Part shown: positions 53,456 to 62,407 of the stretch, in pieces
How positions within the stretch are numbered: position 1 is the first letter of the stretch
Layout: each line of letters begins with the position of its first letter
DNA from: Parvibaculum sp.
GTDB lineage: Bacteria; Pseudomonadota; Alphaproteobacteria; Parvibaculales; Parvibaculaceae
Assembly: GCA_019635955.1 (NCBI GenBank)
Contig: JAHBYL010000002.1
Coordinates: forward strand, 49,131 to 113,130
Direction: 5' to 3'
DNA: 64,000 bases
Program-made: the position numbers and the translations under genes
The notes under the pieces: generated by a model
Database searches by the model: none
The model's input: the letters and a program-made list of their open reading frames with translations, nothing else
Told to the model about the DNA's origin: nothing

Positions 53456-53482
53456 CATGGCCCGGCTTCGAGCCGGGCCATG
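53456..53482. terminator. Perfect 12-bp hairpin between convergent anti-sigma and receptor genes
   Basis: CATGGCCCGGCT (53456-53467) pairs exactly with AGCCGGGCCATG (53471-53482), loop TCG. A second hairpin (CGGGTC/GACCCG) follows at about 53496-53511. Positioned to stop both convergent transcripts. Confidence 0.75.
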
Positions 53483-53525
53483 CCGCTTTGGAGGGCGGGT
53501 CTTCCGACCCGACTCTCGGGGGATT

Positions 53526-55661
53526 CTAGAAACGCGCTGTCGCGACGAGGCGCACATTCCGCCCCGGCTGCAGCACGTCGTTCTTCTTGAAGGATGAATG
53601 CGTGCGGATGTCGGCATCGAGAAGATTCTCGCCGACAAGCGCGATCTCGTAGGTATTGCCGCCCGAGACGCTTTCCGGGAGCCGGTAGCGCAACTCCGCC
53701 TTGAGATCGGTATAGCTTCCCGTCTCGGTCTCGTTCGGCGACAGCCTGTCCTGCTTGAACGCATGCAGGAAGCCAAGGCGGCCCGTCACCTGCTCGCCCG
53801 CATAGAAGAGGCCGGCGCCGGCGCGCATCGGCGGAATGCGCGGTACGTTGCCGCCCGCATCGAGCTCCGCGCGAACCATGTCGAACTGTCCGGTGACGCC
53901 CGCCCTTGCAGCGCCCCAACGCACAAGGGTCACGCTGCCCTTGGTCTCGAAGCCGCGGAAGGTGGCATCTTCCTGCGTGAAGAACACCTGGTCGAGTTCC
54001 GTGCCCGCGCCATGCGGCGTACAGGTATCGAAATCGTCGTCGCAGGTTTCGCCGGTCAGGCGCTTGTAGATGAAATCCTTGAACGAGGTGTGGAAGATTG
54101 CCGCCTCGATCGAATAATCGTCTCCCATGCGCCGCACATTGGCCTCGAAGCTCAAGGCCTTTTCCTTGGTCAGCGTCGGATCGCCGACCTCGAAAGTCTC
54201 GGTTGCCTCATGCGGGCCCTTGGAGAAGAGCTCGATCGCATCGGGCGCGCGCTCGACATGCTGCGCGGTGAGACCGAACACCCACTTCTCGACCGGATTG
54301 AACACGAGGCCCGCCGAGATGCTGCCCGGCGTGAAGCTCCGCGACACCGGATAGTCGAAAGGCGCGAGCGGATCGGAATAATCGAGTGCGCGGCCGGAGA
54401 CATCGACATGCTCGATGCGGCCGCCGAACTGCAGCTTGAGCGCGTCGCCCGCAATCGGCATTTCCTCGAAGATGAAGGCGGCGACGGCTTCCGTCTTCGA
54501 CGGCGCGAGAAGTTCGCCGCCTTCGCCTTCCGCCGAGATTTCGCGGCGATGCGCCTGCAGACCGACGGCGCCGGTGAAGGGACCGACGGCCCGGTGCAGG
54601 AACTCCGCACGACCTTCCCACTCTTCATTGTCGAAGCGCGAGCCCGTCACGCCCGTCGCATCGACCTCGCCATGCGTGTAGTCGCTATAGCCGCCGGAGA
54701 GACTGATGCCGGAGAGAAAGCCGCCGGAAAATTCGAGATCGCTGCCGACCTGCACCTTGGTCTGGTTCATGTCGATGTGAACCGGGTTCGCCGGATCGCC
54801 CGGCGCCGGAATGCCGTATTTGCTGTCGTAATAGGAGATGCTGGCGCCGACATGGCCGTCGACATCGCCATTGCCGAGGATCAGCGACGCACCGCCCGCT
54901 ATGCCCGAGCTCTCCGCCCAGGTTTCGCTCTGCCGGCTCACCGCGCCCGGAATGCGATAGTCGTCCGCCTTTCGCAGAAAGCCGTCCGCATGAAAGACTA
55001 CATTGCCTGCCGAGGCTTTCGCCATGCCGCCGGCCTGCCGGCCCGTCCTGACGCTGTCATAGGAGGCGCTTGCCTCCGCTTCGAAGCCGCCCTTCGGCAT
55101 CGCTTTCGGAATCCGGCTGTTGATCACATTGACCACGCCGCCAATGGCCTCGCTGCCGTAGCGAAGCACGGCGGGGCCGCGGATCACTTCCACGCGTTCC
55201 GCCGAATAGGGATCGATCGGCACGCCATGATCCTCGCTCACCGAGGAGACATCGCCCGCGCCGATACCGTTTTCCTGCACGCGGACGCGCGTATTGTCGA
55301 GGCCGCGAATGATCGGACGGCTCGCCCCGGCGGCGAAGGCGCTTTCGGAGATGCCCGGCTCGTCCTTGAGCAGGCCGCCCAGCGTGCTGGCGGAGGAGGT
55401 CAGGATTTCATCGCGCGTAACGACGGTGACAGGCGCCGCAAGTTCGTCGAGCGGCGAGGCAAGGGGCGTGCCGGAGATGACGAGCGGCCGGGTCTGCTGC
55501 GGAGCGGCCTGTTCGGCTTCCACCGCGGCTTCCTCCTCGGCGGCAGGCTGCGCATGCGCCGCCGTGGCGAAGGCGAGCGCGGAGGCGCTTGCGAGCAGCG
55601 CCGCCCGGCAGAAGGCCAGCTTTCCATTGAAACCGTGATGGCGATGGACCCGATCGCGCAT
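53526..55661 (-). CDS. znuD: ZnuD-like zinc TonB-dependent receptor
   Basis: 711-residue outer-membrane receptor. Signal peptide (AFCRAALLASASALAFATAA.HAQ, about 16-38) and plug domain with IRGLDNTRVRVQENGIGAGD, SSVSEDHGVPIDPYSAERVE and VIRGPAVLRYGSEAIGGVVN, the characteristic ZnuD plug pattern. The barrel ends NVRLVATARF with terminal Phe. ZnuD takes zinc (or heme) across the outer membrane with TonB. A Zur-like operator lies 36 bases upstream of the start, which supports zinc. ATG 55661 has GAGGGG eight bases upstream and is preferred to the ATG at 55682. An inner-membrane ZnuABC importer is not in the window. Confidence 0.88.
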   Translation of the reverse strand: MRDRVHRHHGFNGKLAFCRAALLASASALAFATAAHAQPAAEEEAAVEAEQAAPQQTRPLVISGTPLASPLDELAAPVTVVTRDEILTSSASTLGGLLKDEPGISESAFAAGASRPIIRGLDNTRVRVQENGIGAGDVSSVSEDHGVPIDPYSAERVEVIRGPAVLRYGSEAIGGVVNVINSRIPKAMPKGGFEAEASASYDSVRTGRQAGGMAKASAGNVVFHADGFLRKADDYRIPGAVSRQSETWAESSGIAGGASLILGNGDVDGHVGASISYYDSKYGIPAPGDPANPVHIDMNQTKVQVGSDLEFSGGFLSGISLSGGYSDYTHGEVDATGVTGSRFDNEEWEGRAEFLHRAVGPFTGAVGLQAHRREISAEGEGGELLAPSKTEAVAAFIFEEMPIAGDALKLQFGGRIEHVDVSGRALDYSDPLAPFDYPVSRSFTPGSISAGLVFNPVEKWVFGLTAQHVERAPDAIELFSKGPHEATETFEVGDPTLTKEKALSFEANVRRMGDDYSIEAAIFHTSFKDFIYKRLTGETCDDDFDTCTPHGAGTELDQVFFTQEDATFRGFETKGSVTLVRWGAARAGVTGQFDMVRAELDAGGNVPRIPPMRAGAGLFYAGEQVTGRLGFLHAFKQDRLSPNETETGSYTDLKAELRYRLPESVSGGNTYEIALVGENLLDADIRTHSSFKKNDVLQPGRNVRLVATARF

Positions 55662-55696
55662 GGCAATACCCCTCTTCAACATCCGCCCCGGATGAT

Positions 55697-55711
55697 TGTT
55701 ACGTTATAACA
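55697..55711. promoter_or_regulatory. Zur-like operator upstream of znuD
   Basis: TGTTACGTTATAACA, a 15-bp dyad with TGTTA/TAACA arms, close to the Zur consensus TGTTATA-N-TATAACA. It lies 36 bases upstream of the znuD ATG, in the expected promoter region. Confidence 0.65.
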
Positions 55712-55823
55712 TTTACCTCTTTAGCCGCATCTTCTTCGCGCATCAACCCCCCTGTGGGATGGGCTTCCCGCCAAGGGCGGGCGGCGATAGGCTCTGGACC
55801 GTCGAGGCGGCGGATCGATTGCG

Positions 55824-56600
55824 ATGAGCGAAAATCAGGCGGGCCGGAAAAAGACCTACAAGAATGAGCTGTACCGGCTTCAGGTCGAGCTCGTGAAGCT
55901 CCAGCGCGACATCATTGCCTGCAACCGGAAGCTCCTCGTGATCCTCGAAGGGCGGGACGCCGCCGGCAAGGACGGGGTCGCCAAGCGCATCGTCGAACAC
56001 CTTTCGCCGCGCGAGACGCGCGTCGTCGCGCTCGGCAAGCCTTCCGACCGGCAGCAGACCGAATGGTATTTCCAGCGTTTCGCCGAGCACCTCCCCGCCG
56101 CGCAGGAACTCGTGATCTTCAACCGCTCCTGGTACAACCGCGCAGGCGTGGAGCGCGTCATGGGTTTCTGCACCGATGACGAATATGAGCGCTTCATGGG
56201 CGCCGTTCCGCATTTCGAGCAGATGCTCGTCGATTCCGGCATCGTGCTCGTGAAGTACTATCTGGATATCTCGAAACCGGAGCAGAAGAAGCGCCTCGCC
56301 GACCGCCGCAAGAACCCGCTCAAGCAGTGGAAGATCTCGCCGATCGACAAGGTCGCCCTGAAGCACTGGAGCGGCTACAGCCTTGCCCGCGATGCGATGC
56401 TGCTGCGCACTCACACGGGGGCGGCCCCCTGGCACATCGTCCGCGCCGACGACAAGCAGGCGGCGCGGCTCAACCTGATGCGCGATCTCCTGGCGCGCAT
56501 TCCCTACAAGGGCAAGCCGAAGGACGGGATCCATCCCGACCCGAAGATCGTTGTTCCCTTCGAGCCCTCCCTGCTCGAGGCGGGGCTGCTCGCACCGTGA
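55824..56600 (+). CDS. ppk2: Polyphosphate kinase 2
   Basis: 258-residue PPK2-family kinase transferring phosphate between polyphosphate and nucleotides. Walker A is LEGRDAAGKDGVAKRI (about 47-62). The lid and polyP-binding regions include NRSWYNRAGVERVMGF and RLADRRKNPLKQWKISPID. Length and sequence fit class I PPK2 (NDP-phosphorylating). It has a basic N-terminus. The MgtC-like gene starts seven bases after its stop, so they may share a transcript. No adjacent Ppk1 or exopolyphosphatase is seen. Confidence 0.92.
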   Translation: MSENQAGRKKTYKNELYRLQVELVKLQRDIIACNRKLLVILEGRDAAGKDGVAKRIVEHLSPRETRVVALGKPSDRQQTEWYFQRFAEHLPAAQELVIFNRSWYNRAGVERVMGFCTDDEYERFMGAVPHFEQMLVDSGIVLVKYYLDISKPEQKKRLADRRKNPLKQWKISPIDKVALKHWSGYSLARDAMLLRTHTGAAPWHIVRADDKQAARLNLMRDLLARIPYKGKPKDGIHPDPKIVVPFEPSLLEAGLLAP

Positions 56601-56607
56601 GACAAAA

Positions 56608-57951
56608 ATGGACGAAGAGAGCGTAACAGCCTTTATCGTGGGCGCGCCGGACGGCCTGCTGGCGCCCGAACGCCTGATCGCGCTTTTCGCTCTCGCTTTC
56701 TTTCTGGGCCTCGCCTTCGAGGAATATTTCGGCGACCGGCGGCTGAAGGCGCCGGGCGGCGTGCGCACCTTTCCGCTGCTCGCTCTTTCGGGCGCCCTGC
56801 TCTATGCGCTGATGCCGCAGAACGGGCTGCTCTTCCTCGGCGGCCTGGCGGTGCTCGGCGCCTGGCTGTCGATCTGGTACTGGCACCGCCTGTCGATCCA
56901 GCGCGCGGAACCGAGGATCGAGCATGAGCCGGGTGTCCGCCTCGATGGCGGCATCATGGCGCTGATGGGCAACATCCTTGCCTATCTGCTCGGACCCATC
57001 GCGCTGACCCAGCCGCTCTGGATGGCGGTGGCGATCGCCGTTGCGGTCGTGCTGCTCACCGGTGCGCGCGAGCGGCTCCACACATTCGCCGAGACGATAG
57101 GCGGCACCGAGCTCGCCACGCTCGCGAAATTCCTCATCATCATCGGCGTGGTGCTGCCGCTCGTGCCCGACGAGCCGGTGACGGATATCACCTCGATCAC
57201 GCCCTATCAGGTGTGGCTGGCGGTCGTCGTGGTCAGCACGCTTTCCTATGCGAGCTATATCGTTCAGAAATATGTCGCGCCGCATCGGGGTCTCCTCTAT
57301 TCCGCAGCACTGGGCGGGCTCTATTCATCGACGGCGACCACCATCGTCCTCTCGCGCCGGGCGGGCCAGGCGGAGAAGGGCGGCCACATGCTCAATGCCG
57401 CCCTTGTGCTTTCGACCGCGGTGATGTTCCTGCGCATCCTGATCGTCGTCGCGATCTTCAACCTGAGCCTCGCGATGAAACTCGCGCCCTCGCTCGCCGC
57501 ACTCTTCGCCGTGGGCCTCGGTCTCGCCTTCTTCCTCTACCGGTGGCGGAACGGCGACGATGCGCAGAAGAGCGAGGAACTGCTGCCGCCCTCGAACCCG
57601 CTTGAAATCCAGGCGGCGCTCGTCTTCGCCCTGCTCTTCATCGCGCTTTCCATCGCGGTCGGCTGGGCGCGGACGGAATTCGGCGATGGCAGCCTGCTCG
57701 CGCTTGCCGCCATCGCGGGCGTGACCGATGTCGACCCGCTGATCCTGTCGATAGCGCAGTCGGGCGGCGGCGGCGGGGGCGTCATGCTCGATGCGGCGGC
57801 CATTCTCATTGCGGCAAGCTCCAATAATGTGCTGAAAGGGCTTTATGTTCTCGCCTTTGCGGGGCAGAAGGGGCGCGTGCCGGCGGCGGCGCTGCTTCTT
57901 CTCGCCGGCGCAGGCATTCCCCTGATCCTGATTACGCTCGGCCTTGCATGA
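56608..57951 (+). CDS. MgtC/SapB-DUF4010 membrane protein
   Basis: 447-residue polytopic protein with about a dozen helices. The N-terminal third is the MgtC/SapB region (FALAFFLGLAFEEYFGDRRL, GGVRTFPLLALSGALLYALM). The rest is the DUF4010 region (LFIALSIAVGWARTEFGDGS, AGVTDVDPLILSIAQSGGGG). MgtC proteins help growth in low magnesium and acid stress; the DUF4010 fusion form is thought to be a membrane transport protein but is uncharacterised. ATG 56608 is chosen; the ribosome site is weak (GTGAGA). It is tightly flanked by PPK2 (seven bases) and RlmJ (four-base overlap). Confidence 0.85.
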   Translation: MDEESVTAFIVGAPDGLLAPERLIALFALAFFLGLAFEEYFGDRRLKAPGGVRTFPLLALSGALLYALMPQNGLLFLGGLAVLGAWLSIWYWHRLSIQRAEPRIEHEPGVRLDGGIMALMGNILAYLLGPIALTQPLWMAVAIAVAVVLLTGARERLHTFAETIGGTELATLAKFLIIIGVVLPLVPDEPVTDITSITPYQVWLAVVVVSTLSYASYIVQKYVAPHRGLLYSAALGGLYSSTATTIVLSRRAGQAEKGGHMLNAALVLSTAVMFLRILIVVAIFNLSLAMKLAPSLAALFAVGLGLAFFLYRWRNGDDAQKSEELLPPSNPLEIQAALVFALLFIALSIAVGWARTEFGDGSLLALAAIAGVTDVDPLILSIAQSGGGGGGVMLDAAAILIAASSNNVLKGLYVLAFAGQKGRVPAAALLLLAGAGIPLILITLGLA

Positions 57952-58811
57952 ATTACCGCCACGCCTATCACGCCGGCAATTTCGCCGATGCGATGAAGCA
58001 CGCCCTTCTCGCGCTCGCGATCGAACACATGAAGAAGAAGGACAAACCCTTCTTCCTGCTCGATACGCATGCGGGCACCGGCATGACGGACCTCGCGGGC
58101 GAGGAAGCGCAGAAGACCGGCGAATATCTGAACGGCATTGCCCGCCTTCTCGATGCGCCGGCGCCGCATCCCCTGCTCGCGGCCTATCTCGATGCCGTGC
58201 GCGCGCTTGGCGGCCCGGAAAACGGAAATGCTCTCGCGCGCTATCCGGGATCGCCTGCGCTGATGGCGCATCTCGCCCGCGCCGAAGACCGGCTCGCCTT
58301 TTGCGAACTGCACCCGGCGGACGCCGCCACGCTGCGCGCGCATTTTCGCCGCGATGCGCGCGTGAAATGCCACGAGATGGACGGCTATACAGCGCTCAAG
58401 GCCATGCTGCCGCCGAAGGAGCGGCGCGGCCTCATCCTCATCGACCCGCCCTTCGAGCAGCGCGACGAATATGCCCGCCTCGTCGAGGCGCTGGCCGAAG
58501 CGGAGCAGCGCTTCGCGACCGGCAGCTACATGATCTGGTATCCGCTGAAGGACCCGGCGGTCTCCGGCGAATTTCTGGAGCGGCTGGCGGCGGACGGCCC
58601 GCCGAAAACGCTCGCCCTCGAAATGCAGGTGATGGCGACAGACCCGATGCGCATGACGGGCTCGGGCATGATCCTCGTGAACCCGCCCTTCGCGCTGACC
58701 GAGAAAGGCGCGGACGGGAAATCCGCCGCCCTGTCGCTGCTCGGCTGGCTGGCCGCCACGCTCTCGCAAGGCCCCGGCGCCCGCGCGCGGGAGGAATGGC
58801 TGAAGGCCTGA
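57948..58811 (+). CDS. rlmJ: 23S rRNA m6A2030 methyltransferase RlmJ
   Basis: 287-residue SAM-dependent methyltransferase that modifies A2030 of 23S rRNA. MNYRHAYHAGNFADAMKHAL is the RlmJ N-terminal signature; DTHAGTGMTDL forms the SAM-binding loop and LIDPPFEQRDEY is the catalytic DPPF motif. Length is normal (about 280). The ATG overlaps the preceding MgtC-like gene stop by four bases. No oddities. Confidence 0.94.
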   Translation: MNYRHAYHAGNFADAMKHALLALAIEHMKKKDKPFFLLDTHAGTGMTDLAGEEAQKTGEYLNGIARLLDAPAPHPLLAAYLDAVRALGGPENGNALARYPGSPALMAHLARAEDRLAFCELHPADAATLRAHFRRDARVKCHEMDGYTALKAMLPPKERRGLILIDPPFEQRDEYARLVEALAEAEQRFATGSYMIWYPLKDPAVSGEFLERLAADGPPKTLALEMQVMATDPMRMTGSGMILVNPPFALTEKGADGKSAALSLLGWLAATLSQGPGARAREEWLKA

Positions 58812-58946
58812 TCGCCCGCGAACAGGTCTCCCTGAAACTTTTACGACAAGCGAACTGACCGGATCGGCCAAACGGGTCTATAAAGGCCCCGCGCCGCCCC
58901 TGAAGAGCCCCGACGAGAAGAAGCGGCCGGAAACCGGATTTGCGGA

Positions 58947-60245
58947 ATGGACCAGTCGCTCACCGAGGAGGAGAGGCGAGCCCGCCTCGCCGAGGCGGAA
59001 ACCGCCTATGAAGCCGAGATCGAGGCGAACCTGAAGCGGAACTATGCGGCGAACCTCGCCCATGGCCTGCTCGGGCAAACGGGCTTCCGCCTCGTCAACG
59101 CGCCGACCTTCGTGCCTGCCTATATCTATCTCCTTTCGGGCTCGGAATTCGCGGTCGGCCTTGCGCTCGCCGCGCAGTGGTTCGGCGCTTCCGCCTCCTC
59201 GATTTTCGGCGCGACGCTGATCGAACACAGGAAGCGCGTGCTGCCCATGGGCCTCCTGATCGGCTGGGGCATGCGGGCGGGCGTGCTCGGCCTCGCGCTG
59301 GGCGGCTTCTTCCTGCCGCCGAACCTCGCGCTCATCACCGCGCTCGCCTTTCTCTGCCTGTTCGGCCTTTTCAACGGCATGCAGGCGGTGATCTTCAACA
59401 CGCTGATGGCCAAGGTGATCCCGCTTCGCCTGCGCGGCCGCCTGACCGGCTTCCGCAATTTCGCGGCCGGCCTCACGGCGGCAGGCGTTTCCTGGATGGG
59501 CGGGCATTATTTCGTCGAGGGCAACCTCCTCGGCAATGGCTATGCCTCGACCTTCCTCATGGCTTTCGTGCTGACCTCCATCGGCTTGTCGCTTCTCATG
59601 CTGGTGCGCGAGCCGGAACCGCCGACGATCCGCCCCCGCGCGAAACTGGGCGGGCGCTTGCGCGAAATTCCGGCAATGCTCCGCGCCGACCCGGCTCTCA
59701 CGCGCTTCTATCTCGCGGCGGCACTCGCCGCGCTCGGCACCATGGCGGTGCCCTTCTACATTCTCTTCGCGGGCGAGCGCATCGGCCTGTCGGGCACGAC
59801 GCTCGGCATTCTCTCGACCGCTTTCCTGCTGGCGCAGACGGGCGCGAACCTCGCCTGGGGCTCGCTCGCCGACCGCATCGGTAACCGCATCGTCTTCATC
59901 TCGGCGGTCGGACTCTGGGCGGTGTCGACGCTGGCGCTGCTTTTCACGCATGACATGATCGGGCTCGCGCTCGTCTTCGCGGGCCTCGGCGCCGGGCAAG
60001 GCGGCTTCCAGAATTCCAACCAGAACATCATCGTGGAATTCGGCGCGCGCGACGACCTGCCCATGCGCATCGCGGTGCTCAATACCGCCACCTCGCTGAT
60101 GATGGCGGTCGGCCCGCTGATGGGCGGCCTCATCGCGCGCGGGCTTTCCTTCACCGCGCTTTTCTCTTTTTCGATTGCCGTCCTCGCCGGCGCGGTCATC
60201 ACCATGTTCTTCGTGGATGAGCCGAGAAAACGGCGGAAGGCTTGA
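58947..60245 (+). CDS. Major facilitator superfamily transporter
   Basis: 432-residue transporter with twelve hydrophobic segments. After a charged 40-residue cytoplasmic start, helices begin at about 45 (NAPTFVPAYIYLLSGSEFAV) and the A-loop-like LIEHRKRVLPMGLL occurs near residue 91. A second-half repeat runs from about 250 (LTRFYLAAALAALGTMAVPF, WGSLADRIGNRIVFIS). Substrate unknown. ATG 58947 is 135 bases after the RlmJ stop. Nothing nearby hints at cargo. A palindromic element lies just downstream (60292-60362). Confidence 0.88.
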   Translation: MDQSLTEEERRARLAEAETAYEAEIEANLKRNYAANLAHGLLGQTGFRLVNAPTFVPAYIYLLSGSEFAVGLALAAQWFGASASSIFGATLIEHRKRVLPMGLLIGWGMRAGVLGLALGGFFLPPNLALITALAFLCLFGLFNGMQAVIFNTLMAKVIPLRLRGRLTGFRNFAAGLTAAGVSWMGGHYFVEGNLLGNGYASTFLMAFVLTSIGLSLLMLVREPEPPTIRPRAKLGGRLREIPAMLRADPALTRFYLAAALAALGTMAVPFYILFAGERIGLSGTTLGILSTAFLLAQTGANLAWGSLADRIGNRIVFISAVGLWAVSTLALLFTHDMIGLALVFAGLGAGQGGFQNSNQNIIVEFGARDDLPMRIAVLNTATSLMMAVGPLMGGLIARGLSFTALFSFSIAVLAGAVITMFFVDEPRKRRKA

Positions 60246-60529
60246 AGGGCGCGCGGGCCTCGACGCCTGCATTTCCTTATCCGCCATCGTCATGACCCGC
60301 TTTATGCGGGTCATCCACGTCTGTACGAAAGTTGCTTTGAAAGAAAGACGTGGATGGCCCGCCAAATAATTCAAAGGGAGGGCCGGGCCATGACGACTCA
60401 AGTATGTTTCTCAAACACCGAATTGCCCCGGGATGACACTCGCTTTTGGAGCGGGCTCTTCAAACACAATTCTGGAGATAGAAACGAAGTGGGAACGAGC
60501 GTGACGCTGTTCAAGAGGACGCCCGCAAA
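60246..60529. other. Intergenic region holding a palindromic repeat
   Basis: About 280 bases between the MFS gene and the epoxide-hydrolase-like gene. Apart from the palindromic element at 60292-60362 I see nothing supportable. A 76-codon frame starting at 60384-60354 runs into the neighbouring gene in antisense and is rejected. Confidence 0.5.
60292..60362. repeat. Alphaproteobacterial-type palindromic element
   Basis: ATGACCCGC (60292-60300) and GCGGGTCAT (60306-60314) form a perfect 9-bp hairpin. A larger stem pairs 60306-60322 with 60346-60362 (17 bp, one mismatch) around a 23-base loop. Dispersed elements of this look are common in alphaproteobacterial genomes. Confidence 0.75.
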
Positions 60530-60922
60530 TTATTCCGCGGGCGCCAGCGGCCACTTGCTCATCAGCGTCGGCGCATCGAAATAATCCCGCCACAGAGCGA
60601 TCTTGCCGTCCCTCACCTCGAAAATGCCCGTCACCGGCAATTCGACCCAGCCGCTTTCGAGGAGATGCCGGTCGAGCCGCTCGAGAATGACGGTCGCGCC
60701 GTCCGTCACCTCACGTATCACCTTGTATTCATTGGTAATGGTCGGGCCGAAAAAGGGCTCGAGCACGGCGCGGATGCCTTCCGGCCCCGCCACCTTGCCG
60801 ATCGGCACATTGTCGTACTCGACATCGGGCGCGACGAGGGCGAGACCCTTGTCGTAATCCTTCTCCATCATGATGGAGAGAAAGCGCTTCACCGTTTCGG
60901 CGGGGCTCATGGTGCTGTTCAT
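60530..60922 (-). CDS. Limonene-epoxide hydrolase-like (NTF2-fold) protein
   Basis: 130-residue protein of the limonene-1,2-epoxide hydrolase/NTF2-like fold. The catalytic pattern of that family is an R-x-D pair plus a later Asp; here ERLDRHLL and LWRDYFDAP match. Epoxide hydrolases of this type open epoxides in a single water-addition step. The N-terminal segment (ETVKRFLSIMMEKDYDKGLA) is typical of SnoaL-like folds. ATG 60922 with GGAGG six bases upstream is chosen over an ATG five codons earlier. It follows a DUF2834 gene by 12 bases. Substrate unknown. Confidence 0.85.
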   Translation of the reverse strand: MNSTMSPAETVKRFLSIMMEKDYDKGLALVAPDVEYDNVPIGKVAGPEGIRAVLEPFFGPTITNEYKVIREVTDGATVILERLDRHLLESGWVELPVTGIFEVRDGKIALWRDYFDAPTLMSKWPLAPAE

Positions 60923-60933
60923 CTTCGCCTCCC

Positions 60934-61236
60934 TCACGCCGCCGCGCGGGACTTGAGCTCCCGCGCGACGAGATAGAAGAGAATGCCGAAGGCGCCGGCC
61001 GCCAGCGTCAGCACGATAAAGGGCCAGGGCGTGACGCCGCTCGTCCTGGCGTCATGCAGCATCCAGATGATGCCCAGCACACAGACGATGACGAGATCGG
61101 TGAGCACCTGCATGCCCGCATAAGAGGCGAGCTGGCCTGCAAAAATGCCAACAAGCCCCGCCTCCATCACCGCCAACGCGGTGAGTGCGCCGAAAGCGAG
61201 AATGACGGCGAGAAGGGCGAGAAGACGGAATGACAT
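60934..61236 (-). CDS. DUF2834 small membrane protein
   Basis: 100-residue protein with three membrane helices: LLALLAVILAFGALTALAVM, MQVLTDLVIVCVLGIIWMLH and PFIVLTLAAGAFGILFYLVA. The pattern D-x-x-x...W-M-x-x-D-A-R between helices 2 and 3 fits the DUF2834 family, whose function is unknown. It precedes the epoxide-hydrolase-like gene by 12 bases and shares its transcript. Start ATG 61236. Confidence 0.8.
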   Translation of the reverse strand: MSFRLLALLAVILAFGALTALAVMEAGLVGIFAGQLASYAGMQVLTDLVIVCVLGIIWMLHDARTSGVTPWPFIVLTLAAGAFGILFYLVARELKSRAAA

Positions 61237-61355
61237 GAAAAGGCTCCCCGGATGTGTCGATCCATGGGAGCCATGCTGGCCCGGAGGCGTCAGCGCGGCA
61301 ATTACCTGAGAGGTAGGGGCGGGAGGCTATGGTCGCTTTCCCAACAGTCCATTGA

Positions 61356-61991
61356 CTAGATTGCAACTTCGCCGATCAGTCGCTCCAAAATTCGAGTCAC
61401 CAGAGAAATTTGCTTCTCGGTAGGACGCTGCTCTAAGTCACCATGAACCAACTTATTACGGAGCCGCGCAAGGGTTCGAAGTTCTTCCGCTTGATGTGGA
61501 GTTATTCGGCCATCTCCCGCCAGCAGTTCCACTAGCCTACCGGGTGTCTGCGGGCTCCGAGTACGCTCAGGACTTAAATGGCGGACCAATGCCTCAAGCA
61601 CCGCCCAGCTAAAAAGAAATGCGCCTCGCGTATCCACGGAAGCCAGCGCACGAATATCATGCACGGCTTCATTAAGCGCGCTCATAGGTGGCGCAACAAG
61701 TGACTCGGGTGCCAGTCCCGCGTATATCACCTCTAGCCGCCAGTCCGGGTGCCCTTTGAAAAGAGGGGCAATCTCTCTGAGTCTGCGCTCTGCAGTTCGC
61801 TGCCCCTTAAGCACTACTTCAACAGCGACATGAGGTCGGCGTCCCACCAAGACTGCGTCGGGCCGGTACTTCCCTAAAAATTCAGGTATTACCTCGCGAC
61901 TAGGATGTCGAATCAAGTCGTATCCCTGCGCGCGCCACTGGGCTTCATACTTATCGAGAATACCTTCCTCCAGAGCTTGGTGCTCATTCAT
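61356..61991 (-). CDS. Two-domain protein: restriction-nuclease-like N-terminus and HEPN-like C-terminus
   Basis: 211 residues; I recognise no named family with certainty. The N-terminal half (about 20-80: GYDLIRHPSREVIPEFLGKY, RPDAVLVGRRPHVAVEVVLK) has the strand order and the D45...E58...K62 pattern of a restriction-endonuclease-like fold, with the Glu and Lys spaced unusually. The C-terminal half (about 100-211) is all-helical and ends with R178-N-K-L-V-H183 (R-x4-H), the catalytic motif of HEPN RNases. HEPN domains are common in toxins and defence proteins. It overlaps the RusA-like gene by four bases (ATGA), so both are made together. Codon use is less GC-rich than its neighbours. Confidence 0.6.
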   Translation of the reverse strand: MNEHQALEEGILDKYEAQWRAQGYDLIRHPSREVIPEFLGKYRPDAVLVGRRPHVAVEVVLKGQRTAERRLREIAPLFKGHPDWRLEVIYAGLAPESLVAPPMSALNEAVHDIRALASVDTRGAFLFSWAVLEALVRHLSPERTRSPQTPGRLVELLAGDGRITPHQAEELRTLARLRNKLVHGDLEQRPTEKQISLVTRILERLIGEVAI

Positions 61992-62407
61992 GGCCTGATG
62001 TCCTCGAGCGACACTTCTGCAATTCTTACGTACAGGACAGGCTCCTTGAGAGCCATAGCCGCCACAAGCATTGCGCTTGGCTCAGCAAAACGCACCTCCT
62101 GAGAAGGAGAAAAACGCTGAACCACAACCCTATCCACAACCTCATCATCAATATAGATGTTTGGTATCAGAGCATCCACAACAAGCTTGACGATATTGTC
62201 TACATCCCCTGGCATATCTTCCTGAGGGAAATAGAACAAAGTAACTGCCAGTCGAGTATCGGAAAAAGCCCAGCTTCCAGACTCAACGACCGACAAGGCG
62301 GCAGTTAGAACCATATTCTTCCACGCCGCTTTAGCTCTCGAATTATCACTCTGGAAACTGACGGGAGTGCCTATCACGTTAAATTCTAGAGGCAGTTGAG
62401 GCCACAT
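61988..62407 (-). CDS. RusA-family endonuclease-like protein
   Basis: 139 residues. The core PGDVDNIVKLVVDALIPNIY then IDDEVVDRVVVQRF carries D68-x-D70-N71, K74 and D87/D88, matching the D-x-D-N...K...D-D active site of RusA Holliday-junction resolvases in order and spacing. RusA genes are usually phage-borne. Here no other phage gene is nearby. The N-terminus (LEFNVIGTPVSFQSDNSRAK) has the expected strand. The gene is co-expressed with the HEPN-like gene through a four-base overlap. It may act on DNA junctions or, in a defence module, on invading DNA; neither is shown. Confidence 0.65.
   Translation of the reverse strand: MWPQLPLEFNVIGTPVSFQSDNSRAKAAWKNMVLTAALSVVESGSWAFSDTRLAVTLFYFPQEDMPGDVDNIVKLVVDALIPNIYIDDEVVDRVVVQRFSPSQEVRFAEPSAMLVAAMALKEPVLYVRIAEVSLEDIRP

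Noticed and set aside
60354..60584. 76-codon frame between the MFS and epoxide-hydrolase-like genes
   Set aside because: It starts in a palindrome and ends antisense to a real gene; composition is not protein-like.
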